This document shows positions 19,250 through 46,797 of a DNA stretch of 64,000 nt, piece after piece (the stretch's first letter is position 1; each line of letters opens with the position of its first letter). The position numbers were made by a program, and so were the translations under genes. Under the pieces are notes generated by a model. The model ran no database searches, was not told the DNA's origin, and was given only the letters and a program-made list of their open reading frames with translations. The stretch is from Omphiscola glabra (taxonomy: Eukaryota; Mollusca; Gastropoda; Lymnaeidae): positions 15,768,863 to 15,832,862 of the forward strand of contig OZ024797.1 of the NCBI GenBank assembly GCA_964017045.1, read 5' to 3'.

Positions 19250-20480
19250 TCTGACTGAGGCTGAAAAAGTCCCAGTTTTTGCTAGTGTCTGCTTTTTCAT
19301 GGCCACTGACGTTAAAGTGCCCTGGAATCCACTGTACTGTTACTGTTCCTCCTAATCCACATATCTTGCCTACGTCATCCACGATGGCGCCAACTAAGCG
19401 GGTGGTACCCGCCGTCCTTCCCAAGATCTCAAGAGCAGATCTTGAGTCGCACAAGCTCCCACCTCTCCAGAGTGTGGTACACACTTTCCAGCGCCCTATG
19501 TATAGACTCCAGCTCAGCATAGAAATTCGTCTCTTTCGTCTCACAGGGCCCTGAAAGTTCCTGGTTTGGTGGCCGTCCAGTTGGGTACAGGATGAGCGCA
19601 CCATACCCCGCATTTCTTTCTCTCGTGTTGGCAGAGCCGTCCGTGAAAACTTTCACAGGGGTATATGCATACCAATCCATGGTCTCTTAGGCAGCCGCTT
19701 TCTATATGTGTTCAGAGCTGCATTTCGTCACGGCTGCAGCTGTCAAGACCAAATGTATATTGGGACATAAAGGTTCTTCTCAAGTTCCGCCATGTGAGGC
19801 TCGAAAAGCGATCGTTTCAATGGCCTCCCCGCTACCCAGCTATTTTGCATTTGGAATGATGGTTCCGTTTCCTTAAACCGTCTGTACCTTTCGACGGTAC
19901 TTAATATTGCCTTGTCCCTTCTTATTTCTAGTGGTTCAACATTGGCCAAGACTTCTACAGTAGCTGTGGGTGTGGTTTTCAATGCACCATAGAGGAATCT
20001 CAAAGCCTGATTCTGGATTCGGCCCAACTTTTCCAGTGCAGTTTTGCTTGCAAAGGACTGGACCGGCATGCTGTAATCCATCACCGACCTTACACTGCTC
20101 AGAAACAACGCTCTGGCCGTACTTGCGCCTGCACCCCAACTCGTGCAAGCCAACTTTTTCACCATGTTGAGCCTGTCGATTTCCTGGGAGCAGAGGTCTT
20201 GTACCAAATTATGCATTTGCACCTTTTGATCCAAATTGACTCCCAGGATAACTGGTTGGTTTTCCCACCTTGAGCTCTACATCGTCCACCTTGAGCTCTA
20301 CATCGTCACCCTTGAGCTCGATCGCCTGTTTGAGAATGGTTCTGCCGTTTGTAAATATAGTGAATACACCGTCTTCTCCGTGTTTATTTCCATATGCCAC
20401 CGCTGCATTTCACTACTGACAGCTGATAGGTCTCGCTGTAGTGGCTTTTGCAGACGGTGTCCCGTCTCTAAACACTTCAA
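19250..20480 (-). pseudogene. LINE fragment: reverse transcriptase tail plus RNase H
   Basis: Read on the minus strand, three frame-broken pieces run in order. First comes the end of a reverse transcriptase (LQRDLSAVSSEMQRWHMEIN and, in the piece 20234-19743, SVRSVMDYSMPVQSF and LGRIQNQALRFLYGA). Then comes an RNase H domain in two frames: 19680-19429 with FTDGSAN and AELESIHRAL, and 19613-19239 with DSRSALEIL and GHFNVSGHEKAD. The D-E-D-D RNase H residues are all recognisable. RNase H after reverse transcriptase is known in Jockey/I/LOA-like LINEs. A short in-frame triplication (GAGCTCAAGG units, 20272-20325) and several frameshifts mark it as inactive, and the endonuclease and most of the polymerase are missing. 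Confidence 0.8.
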
Positions 20481-20606
20481 TAGTACCGATCACAAAAGAG
20501 CTGTGGATGTTACTATAGGTGCGATCGTGACCTTCACAAACACACCAAGCCGGGTGAATTTGAAAAAACAAGCTAATTCAGACTTATGGAACCTTGACAC
20601 CACATG

Positions 20607-20781
20607 CAGGGCCGAATTTAGACTTGCTGAGGCCCTAAGCTTTACAAAGTCCAGAGCCCCCCCCCCCCCCCTACTGTTTGAAATGACATGAGTTTGTCAA
20701 AGAAAAATTAAAAATACATAGCTGGCAGATTATGAGACCCTAAGCTGTAGCTTATTTAGCGTATACGTAAATCCGGCACTG
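20607..20781. mobile_element. Short non-autonomous hAT-type element
   Basis: This 175-bp element has imperfect terminal inverted repeats (CAGGGCCGAATTTAGAC against CAGTGCCGGATTTACGT). It is flanked by a perfect 8-bp target duplication ACCACATG (20599-20606 and 20782-20789). It contains a poly-C tract and no coding capacity. Confidence 0.85.
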
Positions 20782-20963
20782 ACCACATGGCATAAATGTC
20801 ATTGTCATGGTCTCATTCACCTGTTAAACCTTTTGCTCCGCCCATCCTCATCACGACCAATGACAGTGGACTTACTTCCCCTCTTTGTTTCCCTTTAAGT
20901 TCTCACTTTCTCATTTCTGTTTAAAAAATCCTCTTGCTGCCCTCTCGGATACTTGATTTCCGC

Positions 20964-22242
20964 TAGGGGTCGCAATCCGGGATCCCGATTTTCGAAAATA
21001 CCGGAAAACCGGACCATAATTCATGCTCGAAAAAACCGGGATTGGATTTATTTTTCGATAATCCCGGGATTTCATTTTTATTATTTTTTTAATCGCTTTT
21101 CTTAGTTTCCGAGTCGTAGTTAAAGCAAGACATATAAATAATTTATGAGATGTGCAAATCCATCACACCACGTGTCTCAAGTTAGAGGAGAGCAGACCGA
21201 CGGGCTACATCCGTGTACTCTTACTAGTCAAGAATCATGACGTTGTGATTAGTTTTGTTTTTACATCGTGCGTGTAAAGAAAGATATGGGGGACCCTGAA
21301 AAAACTAAACCTAAATTTGAAAAGCATATGAAACTATCGGACACAAATACATCAGTTTGGCATTATTTCTTGAAAGCTACGGACAATCTCTCAGTAAAAT
21401 GTATTAGATGTAACAAGACACTTAAAACATTGGGAGGAACAACTTCAGGCCTTCACTCTCATTTAAAGTCTGCACATTCCAGTGACTACTTGGACGTATT
21501 TCTAAGGCCAGATTGCGACCAGATGCGAAAACTATCGTGGATATTCAAAAGCTTGGTCAGACAGCGGATTCCTCGTTGAACAATGAAATTGAACATCTTG
21601 AATCTGAGCATGATGAACTTGTTAATACACTGCAGCTTAAGAGACAATTAGAAATTGAAATACAAAATAAACTTCAGGCTCAGGATAATACTTCCAGACC
21701 AACCGGTGGAGACATTGATACAATGGTAAAAATAGAAATGGCTTTAGTTGAGAATAGCGATTCAAGAGGAAAATATCTCGATATTGCTTATGAAAGCTTA
21801 AGGTCTATTCCTCCGACCAGTGTGGAGTCAGCGCGGTTGTTCTCTTCATCAGGTTACTTTTGTAACCATTTGCGGTCAAAATTAAGTGACCAAACATTAT
21901 ACTTTGTCATTTTTACAATTTCCTTATTTAAATTTGACCAAACAACACCAGTTATTTTATTTTTATTTGAGTAATAAAACTATTTAAATTAAAAAGTTGA
22001 GAATATTATTTTTGTTCGTTTGATTAAAGTCTGAAGTTAAACATTTGTGTTTTTGTTGAAAGCTTTAAAAATCAAAATGTGATTATTTTTTTTTTAATGT
22101 TTTTATTTCATTGATAAATCCTCACCTCTAATCTCGACTAAAAATTCTCTAAATATAAAAAAAATACCGGGATTCCGGTATTCGTAAACTTCAATATCGA
22201 GATTACCCGTATTGTCAAAAGGGAACGGTTTTGCGACCCCTA
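20964..22242 (+). mobile_element. Internally deleted hAT transposon
   Basis: This 1279-bp element has ends TAGGGGTCGCAA and TTGCGACCCCTA. The flanking 8-bp target duplication has one mismatch (ATTTCCGC at 20956-20963, ATTTCAGC at 22243-22250). Inside are two pieces of a hAT transposase in different frames. One, at 21268-21579, is an N-terminal BED zinc finger (VWHYFLKATDNLSVKCIRCN then GLHSHLKSAH, i.e. C-x2-C...H-x4-H). The other, at 21513-21974, ends in the hAT C-terminal dimerisation segment (SIPPTSVESARLFSSSGYF...LRSKL). The whole RNase H-like catalytic core between them is gone, so it cannot move itself. The LINE and short hAT element lie immediately upstream. Confidence 0.9.
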
Positions 22243-22858
22243 ATTTCAGCTAAGTGTTATTTTTATTTAATTCTGTTTTGCTGTTGTTTTTTCGCTAATG
22301 ATGGCTTCTTGCCGACACTTTCATAGTTTTTTTTCGTTCCATTTTCAGATTTTCACATACTTTGCTTTTTCCCGCCGCCGAAAGTAAAATTGTGCGTGTT
22401 ATTTCAAATAGCCTACTTATTTTATACAAACCTTAATTAGAAAAAAAAAATTCTTTTTGTTGCAGTGGACCGAATTTAAACGCATTTTACAAAGTTGCCG
22501 TTCCTGGTCGGGCCATCCCCAATTCCTATGCCAATGTACTGCCACAATCATATTTTCTCGCTTATAAATAATATTTCATTTTATGTTTTTATGCACTTAG
22601 GTTACGTACGCCGCTGAAACTAGGCTAGGCTGATAAACAAAATATATATAATATACAATAATAAGTAACTCTTTTATTAAATTATAGCTTCATTACTTGA
22701 CGTGTTATATGTACACTTATTCTACATGATGCTGATTGTGGATGTGACATTGAAAAAGAAAATGGAATTTAAAAAAAAACAACTTAAAAAAAAAACAAAC
22801 AAAGAATGGCCGAAGTATCAATTGCCAATGACTAGAAAAGAAAATTATATTTCGTTAT

Positions 22859-23076
22859 CCGGAAGTTCTAACCCGTGTGGTGCCACGTTTTTATTATGAC
22901 GTCATTTTTCAATTTACCATATCCCTCTAGACAAAATTGCAAAATCGGAAGGAGGAAGCCATTTTGTTTGCAGGCGTAGTAAAATTTATGTCTGCCAGTG
23001 GAATCAAGCCGCCATTCTAAAACTGTTTTCCCCGATTTGTTATAATAACCTTAAACAATTTGTTTGTGATTGAATT
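22859..23076 (+). promoter_or_regulatory. Probable RAB1 promoter and 5' UTR
   Basis: Just upstream of the RAB1 start are an ETS-type site CCGGAAGT (22859-22866), a perfect CRE palindrome TGACGTCA (22897-22904), and further down GCCGCCATT (23008-23016), a YY1-type element usually found just downstream of the transcription start. Together they are typical of a TATA-less housekeeping promoter, fitting RAB1. The exact start site cannot be given. Confidence 0.5.
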
Positions 23077-37753
<14,677 letters not shown>

Positions 37754-40300
37754 TGTCTATTTCTTTCAATTATTTTTTTGGGGCGTTTTTTTTTTTTTTT
37801 TAAACATTTTTTTTTCCCTCCAGAATGAGGCTCTCCAAAAAGAGAAGACCAAACTGAGTTTTGTTGAACCTGTCAAATTTTAAAATTACAATGGGTTGCA
37901 AATAACCAAGTTTATTTCACCTTAGAGTAAGGGGTCTTTCAAAAAGTATATGCTCATTACTGCTCCCGTTACTTAGAAACTGAAATATTTTTTTTTCACA
38001 CGTGTAATTAATAAATATTTCTCATCTTGAAATTGTGTTAATGACTAACTTTCCTGAAAAGAATTGCTACTTGAGCCTTTTTCAATTTGGGATAGACAGG
38101 TCTATCTAGTTCCACTGACTACTAAACGTATGAATGAGAGTTAGTTTCAAAATGTGCCGCCTTATCCTCTTAACCTCGTTTTGGCCTGATATCACTATGT
38201 TCTGTTTTTTTGTTGTTTTTTTTTTTTTGAAGTAAACAAAATAGATTTTATATATATTTTTTTTATGTGGTTGTCTTGAGGTGGGCAAAATGAGCAACAG
38301 TGACTGATACGTTGGTGCTTTGGAAGATGTTTTCACTTTATTTCATCCAGTTATGGAGCAGTTAAATATGAATGTGTTTGGTTTATCAATTACTCAAAGC
38401 TAAACAAAGAGAAACATTGAAATCTTACAACATTGTTTTGTAAAAAAAAAAAAGGAAAATAACAACAAAATTTGATGTGTCACTTTGTACATTCATCCAG
38501 TGTCTTTTCTAATTTATTTCTAGTTTTACAATGATGCATGTTTAACCATGACTGAATGGTTCAAAGTAAGGTGAAGATTATAGGATGATGCACTGAGCTC
38601 GATTAGAAAAATGTTTCAATACTGGTGCCTGTCTATGTGTACATCTTTTTCATGAAGAAAGTTCCCCATCTTATTTTGCATCTTTCAGAAATGGTCTTTT
38701 CTTTTGTGTGACAATGGCAACAGCAAGGTCTTTTTTAAGGCTTTGACAGCACACTAAAAATACATGCGGATGTGTTTGTTTTGTCTGTCATTTGTGATGG
38801 TGTGTGCATTAACTTCACTCAGAATGTCATGGATGCTTTTTTAGGTGGGGTGGAGAATACAATTTAAATGTCATTGTATGTAGAGAAATATGGGAATTAA
38901 TAAAATTAATACCATCTGTATCCTTCAGTTAAAATACAAATTTGTTCTTGAAGTTATACAATATATCTAATCGGTCTACTTTGTGGCTCTGTTTTACTTA
39001 GCAAACATTTTCATGCAGTACAGAGATATGGGGAAAAGACTTTGTGGATGGACTATGGAACGCTAGGATCAAAGTAGGCAAAGAAGAATAATTGATTAGT
39101 TTGAGATAGATTAGCTCTTCATACAGAAAGGAAATGGTTACTACGGCTCTATGAACTTAAGGTTGTCGCTTGGTTTATGGTTTACATTATCCCATTAATG
39201 CTAACTTGTGTTACAGAATGTTTGTGATAGTGAGGGTGGTGTGGTCTGTCATTATTATTTGGGATATCTATTTTCCATTATGCATAGCCTATCATCCATA
39301 ATGTTGTATTGCAATATGGGTGGTTGATGACTGAGGGACAGTAGATGTACATAAGTTTGCATGCTTACAAAATGATTATTTTTGTGCCATGTGATACCGT
39401 ACTTGTCATTAAATTTTGAAAATATTGTCCCTTTGTGTTTTTTTTTATTTTTAAAAATTCATTAATGGTTGTAGCAGTCACGAATGTCAGGCATTTTATT
39501 TTCAATAATTTTGTGTGTGTTCATAACCATTAGAAAGAAATAACACATTTTACATAAGACATTCCGATGGAAAAAAAACTGTTTAGCCAATGAACCTCTT
39601 TGTTTCTTCTCTAGAATTGTTCTATCATTCTCTTCAACTAAGAGCCATTATAGTTCAGGGAGGTAATGGAATGGTTAGTGTTATTCAGATATTGTAGTTG
39701 TATCCATTTGTGCAATTTTTTTCAAATTATTTCATTTATTTCACATCCCGTTTTGTGTTGTTTTTTAAAATGAAGATGCATTATAATTATAGATGTCTAC
39801 ATTTCAGAATTTTTTTTTAAAAACCAAATGACCATTAATAATAATAATAAAATAGAAGCGCTGCTTAACTCTGAACAACTTGACTGAATGGATTGTTGAT
39901 TGTATTATAAAGCACTTTCCATTCCAAGTTTTCAGCACACTGTTTCTACTGTTTTTACAAGGTGATTGGATCACTTTTTGTATAAGTTGCTATATTGGAA
40001 AACAACTGGTTGAAAAATCTTTGTAGTGAGACCTCAGAAAGCTACAGAATTATTACTTAGATTTTGGTAGAACACTAACCGAGTTTCTTGAGTATGAAAC
40101 ACTATAAAGGGCTGGAAACTACCACAATCAATCAATTAATGGTGGAAGACAGAAATCTTTTTTTTCTCCATCTTCTTGCTTCGTTTTATTGTGGGCTCAA
40201 CTGAGGAAACATGATTTTGTTCATCTTCAGAGAAGCAGGATAACAATCGCTGAACTGTAAACATTATCATTAACAAATAAAAATATCTGTATATATATAT
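37754..40300 (+). other. RAB1 3' UTR
   Basis: A long noncoding stretch follows the RAB1 stop codon. AATAAA occurs at 38898-38903 and again at 40277-40282, the latter followed by a GT-rich stretch expected at a cleavage site. Use of the distal signal would give a 3' UTR of about 2.5 kb. No coding frames or repeats interrupt it. Confidence 0.5.
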
Positions 40301-41074
40301 ACACACATTTGACTTGTCTGGTTTATTGGTTCTTGTTCCATTTCAGTTGTTTACTTATGTCAAGTTGCCTGCTCTGTTTAGTGGTCCTCTTAACATGCAC
40401 CAACACTGTACAAAATAGGAGGTTTACTTCCTATACCTACAGGTTCCTACGAATTTTTTGATGTTTTTTTTTTTACCCTACGGGCTCCCAAAGTCCGTCA
40501 GTTTTTTTTAACGTCCTCTTCAAATCTTGCTAGTGACAAAACATGCCTTACTTGTATACCGGTACTCAATACTGGTGTACATCATTTGTATCCATGCATA
40601 TGTGTACGGTACTAGTAAATCCATTTCCTGTTAGTATTTTGTATGGTCGATTTTTTGTCTTTACTACGATACTACGAATAACTCTACAAGAACTATATCA
40701 ATTGCTCAGTTCCCCACATAATTGATCGAAGCAGTAAGACTAGTAAGAGGGATGATTGACCACATTTAGCCCTATATATCTTGAAACATATTTGCTTTGA
40801 TAAATACTTCAGGTTTAAATCTATTTAAAGAACACATACATCTTATAATCTGGTTTTGAAAAATATTTTTAAAATGATAGTAACATCGATAATGCGATGA
40901 AGTATATCTTTAAAATCAATGTGGAGAAGGATAATGAGCTATTTCCTGTGTCCAGTTGGATTCCGAGATTCCAGAAAATAACGCGGTGTTTCGGATCACT
41001 TCTGTGTAAATTGCAAAAGTATAACACCTTTGGCGAGCTGGAAATGTATTATTAGGTCATGTATGGTGGGGGTG

Positions 41075-41330
41075 GCCTAGGAACAGGGTGGTCTATGTTG
41101 GGCAGTCGCCCAGGAAGAGGGTGGTCTATGGTGGGCAGTGGCCTAGGAAGTGGGTGGTCTATGATAGGCAGTGGCCTAGGAAGTGGGTGGTCTATGATAG
41201 GCAGTGGCCTAGGAAGTGGGTGGTCTATGATAGGCAGTGGCCTAGGAAGAGGCTGGTCTATGATAGGCAGTGGCCAGGAAGAGGCTGGTCTATGGTGGGC
41301 AGTGGTCAGGAAGAGGCTGGTCCGCCTCGG
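41075..41330. repeat. 33-bp minisatellite, about 8 copies
   Basis: The unit is about GGTGGTCTATGATAGGCAGT plus GGCCTAGGAAGTG. Because 33 is divisible by three and the unit lacks stops in several phases, long repetitive open frames appear on both strands; they are not genes. Confidence 0.95.
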
Positions 41331-41394
41331 GCAGAGCTTTGCCATTATTTGCTAACTGAAGTTTTTGTTTTACGTGGATTTTTTATATTTTTTT

Positions 41395-41453
41395 TGGTTG
41401 GGGGGGGGGGGGGGAGATCTCGGCCCGCTCTAGGTTTCACTTAACCTAGCTAC
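41395..41453. mobile_element. Truncated end of a GGCGTAGC-type hAT element
   Basis: A poly-G tract is followed by AACCTAGCTACGCCGCTG, matching the inverted-repeat end of the elements at 44119 and 51786. No matching left end is found, so this is a truncated copy. Confidence 0.45.
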
Positions 41454-42089
41454 GCCGCTGATGGTGGGGTAGAAAAACCGGTGCTCTTTACTACTTTGTA
41501 AATACATTGTAAATCTACTTAACTATCACGAAAACTTGATTTTACCAATTTATCATCAATATCCTAGATGATTTGAAGAAAAATAAAGAGGGAATACAAA
41601 TGCATTTGTTTGTTATTGATGTGCAGTATAATTACACTATGCCATGATGTTATTGATGTGCAGTATAAGAAGACCCTGGTGCTAAAAGTACTTAAGTCAC
41701 ATTTTTGTCAAAATCAATCTAAACTGTGATATTTTCTTATCCGGTTTAGCCAAGTGTACTGCAGAAATTTGAACACATTAAAATGTATCTAAGTCCCTTA
41801 AGTAAATAAGATGAAGTATGAAAATGATCACATTTTATAGACAAAAAGAATATTTGAACTTGATTATCTCAAAATGTGCATTTTGTGACTTAAGTACTTT
41901 TAGCACTAAGGTCTTCTACACGATGCCATGAAAGCATTTTTAACTTGGAAAAATTTTGAATTTAATCATGTGAAAAAAGTAAGGGCCTAAAGTAAATATG
42001 GATATCTGCTCGAGGTCCGAAATTAACAATAAATACAGTTAACGCGCTAGTAGCAAAGTAGCAACGACCACTGTTTGATTGAGTTAGGT

Positions 42090-42265
42090 CAGGAACGTCA
42101 TTTCAGGGGTGGAAGTTGGCAAAACCAAAACTTGACCGGCTTGTTGAGTTGTTCATTACTGGAGGGACCACAGTACATAGCAATTTAAATAAAACCTGAA
42201 AATTCCGGGGGGGGGGGGGGGGGGGGGGGCGCAAATCCTCTTGCCCTACCCAAATGACGTCCCTG
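42090..42265. mobile_element. Probable short hAT-type element
   Basis: The ends CAGGAACGTCATTTCAGGGG and the complement of CAGGGACGTCATTTGGG face each other over 176 bp with a long poly-G tract inside. Flanking 8-mers AGTTAGGT and CGTGAGGT agree at 6 of 8 positions, a decayed target duplication. It is similar in design to the other G-rich hAT-type elements in this window. Confidence 0.6.
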
Positions 42266-42854
42266 CGTGAGGTGTGTGATTGTGTGGGAGTTAGCGATTG
42301 CTGACATCAACTGCAAGTAGTGCAAGCCGTTCACAACCTGGGATCCATTGCTTACACTAACTAACAGTAGATTGAGCAAACATTAGCCAACCCAAGGAAC
42401 TCAGTTCGCATGGTCTAAAGATGTCATTCTGTCTGTACCGTCTTACAACATGGGTGTTAAATCTGATCGGAGATTACCTGTGAAATGTCATCGTGGTTTG
42501 TACATTTGATAGAGTGATTGAGTCGTGAATTACTCGTGGATACGAAAAATGGACACGTCACTCCAAACATATTTAAAAGATGGATACATTATTACAGCCA
42601 AAATTTGTTAAATTTGGAAACAGTGGCTTACCTTGACCGTCTCCCGTGGTGAACACGCATTTGCGGACTGCAGGGGGCCTCGGGATATTTAAGGGACAAA
42701 AAGTATTGAAGTGGAAAACGATTAACTTTGAATGCAGAGGGCACAAAATTGGAAAGGTACAAGGGGGCCTCCAAAAGCCCCCCCCCCCTCCCCCGACGGC
42801 TCTGGTGTCATCCCCTCCAGACTTCCCCATAAACCTCCTCCGAGTCTCATTTCT

Positions 42855-44105
42855 CAGTTGACACTCTTATATAGTGGCAATCTTCTCTGGTGGCATCCTG
42901 CTCAAGTGGCAACCTTCTCTGGTGACATATTTCTCTAGTGGCAACCTTCTCTGGTGAACCTTTCTCTAGTGGTAATCATTTTGGTGGAAACCTACTCAAG
43001 TGGCAACCTTCTCAGGTGACACCTTGATCGAGTGGCAACCTTCTCTGGTGACACCTTTCTCTAGTGGTAATCTTTTTGGTGGCATCCCGCTCAAGTGGCA
43101 CCTTCTCTGGTGACACCTTTCTCTAGTGGTAATCTTTTTGGTGGAAACCTACTCAAGTGGCAACCTTCTCAAGTGACACCTTGATCGAGTGGCAACCTTC
43201 TCTGGTGACACCTTTCTCTAGTGGTAATCTTTTTGGTGGCATCCCGCTCAAGTGGCACCTTCTCTGGTGACACCTTTCTCTAGTGGTAATCTTTTTGGTG
43301 GAAACCTACTCAAGTGGTAACCTTCTCAGGTGACACCTTGATCGAGTGGCAACCTTCTCTGGTGACACCTTTCTCTAGTGGTAATCTTTTTGCTGGCATC
43401 CTGCTCAAGGGGCAACCTTCTCTGGTGACACCTTGATCGAGTGGCAACCTTCTCTAGTGATACATTTATCTAGTGGCAACCTTTTCTGGTGAAACATTTC
43501 TCTGGTGGCAACCTTCTCTGGTAACACCTTTCTCTAGTGGTAATCTTTTTGGTGGCATCCTGCTCAAGGGGCAACCTTCTCTGGTGACACCTTGATCGAG
43601 TGGCAACCTTCTCTAGTGATACATTTATCTAGTGGCAACCTTTTCTGGTGAAATATTTCTCTGGTGGCAACCTTCTCTGGTAACACCTTTCTCTAGTGGT
43701 AATCTTTTTGGTGGCATCCTGCTCAAGGGGCAACCTTCTCTGGTGACACCTTGATCGAGTGGCAACCTTCTCTAGTGATACATTTATCTAGTGGCAACCT
43801 TTTCTGGTGAAACATTTCTCTAGTGGCAACCTTCTCTGGTGACATCGTGTTCTGGTGACACCCTATTCTGGTAGCAGACATACTCTGGTGGCAACCTTTT
43901 CTGGTATCACCCTACTCTGGTGACGACACCCTGTTCTGTAAGAACACCTAGTCTGGTGACACCATTTTCTGGTAGCACCCTACTCTGGCGACACCCTGTT
44001 TGTAGTGGCACCCTACTCTGGTGACACCCTGTTGTGGTAGCACCCCACTCTGGTGGCACCCTGTTCTGGTAACACCCTACTCTGCTGTCCACACCCTGTT
44101 CTGTA
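42855..44105. repeat. Complex minisatellite with about 20-bp units and a 159-bp higher-order unit
   Basis: A 1.25-kb array is built from variants of CTCTGGTGACACCTTTCT and CTAGTGGCAACCTTCTCTGG. Between 43380 and 43860 blocks recur with a spacing of 159 bases (for example GTAATCTTTTT at 43381, 43540 and 43699), showing that groups of units were amplified together. Both strands give short repetitive open frames without meaning. Confidence 0.93.
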
Positions 44106-44118
44106 AGTACCACAATGC

Positions 44119-44304
44119 CAGAGGCGTAGCTTAGGGGGGCAGGGGGGGAAGATTCCTGGGCGTCAGACTAGTTAGGGGCGCCAAAATGTGCTTTGATATT
44201 ATTTTATTGATGAAAATAATGGGTTTGAGAGTTGAAAAAAAGAAAGGGAGGCTCTTTAAATGAATATTGTTCCGTGGGTGCCAAACACTCAAGCTACGCC
44301 TCTG
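44119..44304. mobile_element. Short hAT-type element, GGCGTAGC ends
   Basis: This 186-bp element has terminal inverted repeats CAGAGGCGTAGCTT / AAGCTACGCCTCTG. It is flanked by CACAATGC (44111-44118) and CACGATGC (44305-44312), an 8-bp target duplication with one change. It lies directly at the end of the large minisatellite. Confidence 0.85.
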
Positions 44305-44312
44305 CACGATGC

Positions 44313-45297
44313 ATTTCCCATTGCTTTCCTTTGATTCCTTTATTATGTGAGATATGTCGTGGAGATCAGAGGCGAGAATCAAATGACAATCATTTTTGGA
44401 CGAGAGCTTAATCTCTGCGCAATCACTTACTACAATTTATTGTTATTCAATTTGTAATATTTGTATTTATGGCCTCGTGCATACTTGAACAACCCCTAAA
44501 AACAAAGTTTTCCGTCTACATCCTTTATATATCCATTTTTTAGAAGTTGATAGAATGTGTTGTCGGCATCGAGTCTATGTGCCGAGTTTCAGGTCGATAA
44601 GTTGACGGGAAGTGGGTCAATAAGCCGTCCAAATGATTTTGCCAGTCCGCCACCCACCCAGCCAGGAACGAACAAACGCAAAGTTAATATAAAGATTTAA
44701 AATTTTAATTAATTATGAATAAATCATAGAATTAAATGTGTGAGTATAATATGTATAGACATAACATAAATAACACACATATTTAATCCCAGCGAGAATC
44801 AAACGACGATCCTATTGAGCCGTCTCTAACTTCCATTTACTGATATTCAGTCAATAATAAACATTTCTGCGGACTTATAAATCAAATTACGGTTAATAAA
44901 CAGATTTTCTGTAACTTTTTTTCTGTGACTATTTTTCCCCTTTTGACTTTATTTCCAGTGAATTTTTTTCCTACTAAAACGTGTGACTTTCATCCCATGA
45001 CTTTTATTGCGCTCACCCCGTTGACAAAAGGTTTACTTGAGATATTGAATTATTAATGTACGTGTTACATTCGTGCCTTTTCTTCCACGTACATTGTACG
45101 TTAACTAACTGTTTTAACATAAATTATACAATAGCCCATCATTAGAATAATTTTGACACATTTTGAAACACGTTGTATCATTGATATGTTCTCAACTATT
45201 GCTGGGACTTTAGCATTGAAAAGAACAAAACAAATTACAGTTCAGTTCATTGTACATGTATTTAAGAAAATCAGAGGTTTTGACTAAAATTTATATG
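44313..45297. other. Intergenic sequence without recognised features
   Basis: This is AT-rich sequence between the minisatellite block and the LINE tail. Two short related stretches mention AGCGAGAATCAAACGACGAT-like sequence (near 44371 and 44792), which hints at an old dispersed repeat, but the family is not clear. Confidence 0.3.
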
Positions 45298-45612
45298 ATC
45301 CTCTTCTCCAGAGAAGATGGAGATGGATCGGCCATACACTCAGGAAACCTGCCTCCAGCATAACTAGACAAGCCCTGAACTGGAACCCTCAAGGAAAAAG
45401 AAAAGAGGCAGGCCGAGGAACACTTGGCGCCGTGAAATGGAAACGGATACCAAGAAACTTGGCCCCACTTGGGGGAGGCTGGAGAGATTGGCTCAGGTTC
45501 GTGATTCCTGGAGGACTCTTGTAGGCGGCCTATGTCCTAGGAAGGACCACAGACGTCGATGAAGATCGGCTGCTGTTCCTCGAGAACGAAGAGGCGAAAG
45601 AAGAAGAAGAAT
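45298..45612 (+). pseudogene. RTE-like LINE 3' end
   Basis: With one frameshift near 45402, the + strand reads [46 protein letters not shown] and [14 protein letters not shown] before a stop. This is the well-known C-terminus of RTE-like (endonuclease/reverse transcriptase) LINEs of invertebrates. The element ends in a short GAA-rich tail (GAAAGAAGAAGAAGAA), as RTE elements do with simple-repeat tails. Only the last part is present, typical of 5' truncation. Confidence 0.85.
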
Positions 45613-46797
45613 GGCCATCTGAAGATGAGTTTATACAAACATTTGATGATCATTGAGACCTTCTGAAACATCCGTTTTTAAAATTCATTTCGATTTCTTG
45701 TTTGTTTTTTGTTTTGTTCATTCTGCCGAAGAAGGTATTAAGTCAAAATGTTATTTTAATAGGCATGTCCATTTGTAGCCCAAACATATCTTGTTCCGCT
45801 ATTTCTTTCACGCGGTCAGAATATTCTACGACAATCGACTACGCTTCTGTGGTGAGACAAAATGTGAGTGAAATGATTGCACGTGGTGACATTTGGTTAT
45901 TTGAAAAAAATTCTTTTACCAAGCGTCGCTTTACCAGGTAAACAGAGAAGTTCGCTTTGGAGCCTAGTGACATTACTATGTACACGAAAGGAGAAAAGCC
46001 TGGGACATTGCCAGGTAGATTGAGCTACAAACGACAAACCAAAACCGACACTGTACTCGGGTGGACAGTAAGTTGAGTTAACATTGTTTAATCATCTATG
46101 TTCACGGGATTTCTTAACACTTAATTAGACTTGGACGTGGAAAAAAATTATTGTGTTAGTTATCATGTTTTACGGTGTGTTTTCCATTTATATCTTTCGT
46201 GTCGAACAATTAATGTAGGCCCATTAACTTTTTCAAAAATTATTGAATACAAAATTCTATTCAAAACAATAAATTGATAAATTTCTTGAACCCTTGATGT
46301 CTTGCTTCATTTGTTTAAACGATAGGCCTATGTTGTTTTTAAATCACAAAATATCAACTCAATTGTTTTGAAATGTCCACTGCCATAGAATAGTATTTAT
46401 ATAATGGGTAAGTCACATTGAAGGCTGTCTCCTTTCATATGACTTTCACAGTTGTCAATGTTGGCCGTCACATATTCAATAGACCTATAGACTATGGATA
46501 CAATTGTAAATCATTCCTATTTTGTCCTAGTAACTAAACTATAATGGGAATGGCTGCTTCCTGCTAGTAGCCTACATGTTATTTATCGTAATAAGAGATC
46601 TCTAATAATAACACTCTTGGTTGTTGTTTTAATGAAGTAGATTAAGTTGATTTATAATATATTGTATTAGTAGTACAAATTTATTTTGTTGGAGTTTTAA
46701 TTTTATTGTGTTATATACTATTTGTTCCTTGGCTAAAAATAACAGAATAACTTCAATGAATTTTCAAGGGGCAAGTGGCTCTTAATTAGTGAGATCT
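45613..46797 (+). promoter_or_regulatory. Upstream region of the membrane-protein gene, possible 5' UTR exon
   Basis: A strong donor consensus (GGACAGTAAGTTGAG, near 46064-46078) follows a moderately GC-rich stretch from about 45750, and could end a noncoding first exon. A likely acceptor (TTTTCAAG) lies about 30 bases before the ATG at 46798. No TATA box or certain start is seen. Confidence 0.3.

Noticed and set aside
41052..41444. Repetitive proteins encoded by the 33-bp minisatellite on both strands
   Set aside because: A unit length divisible by three creates open frames automatically; no start context, promoter or splice signals.
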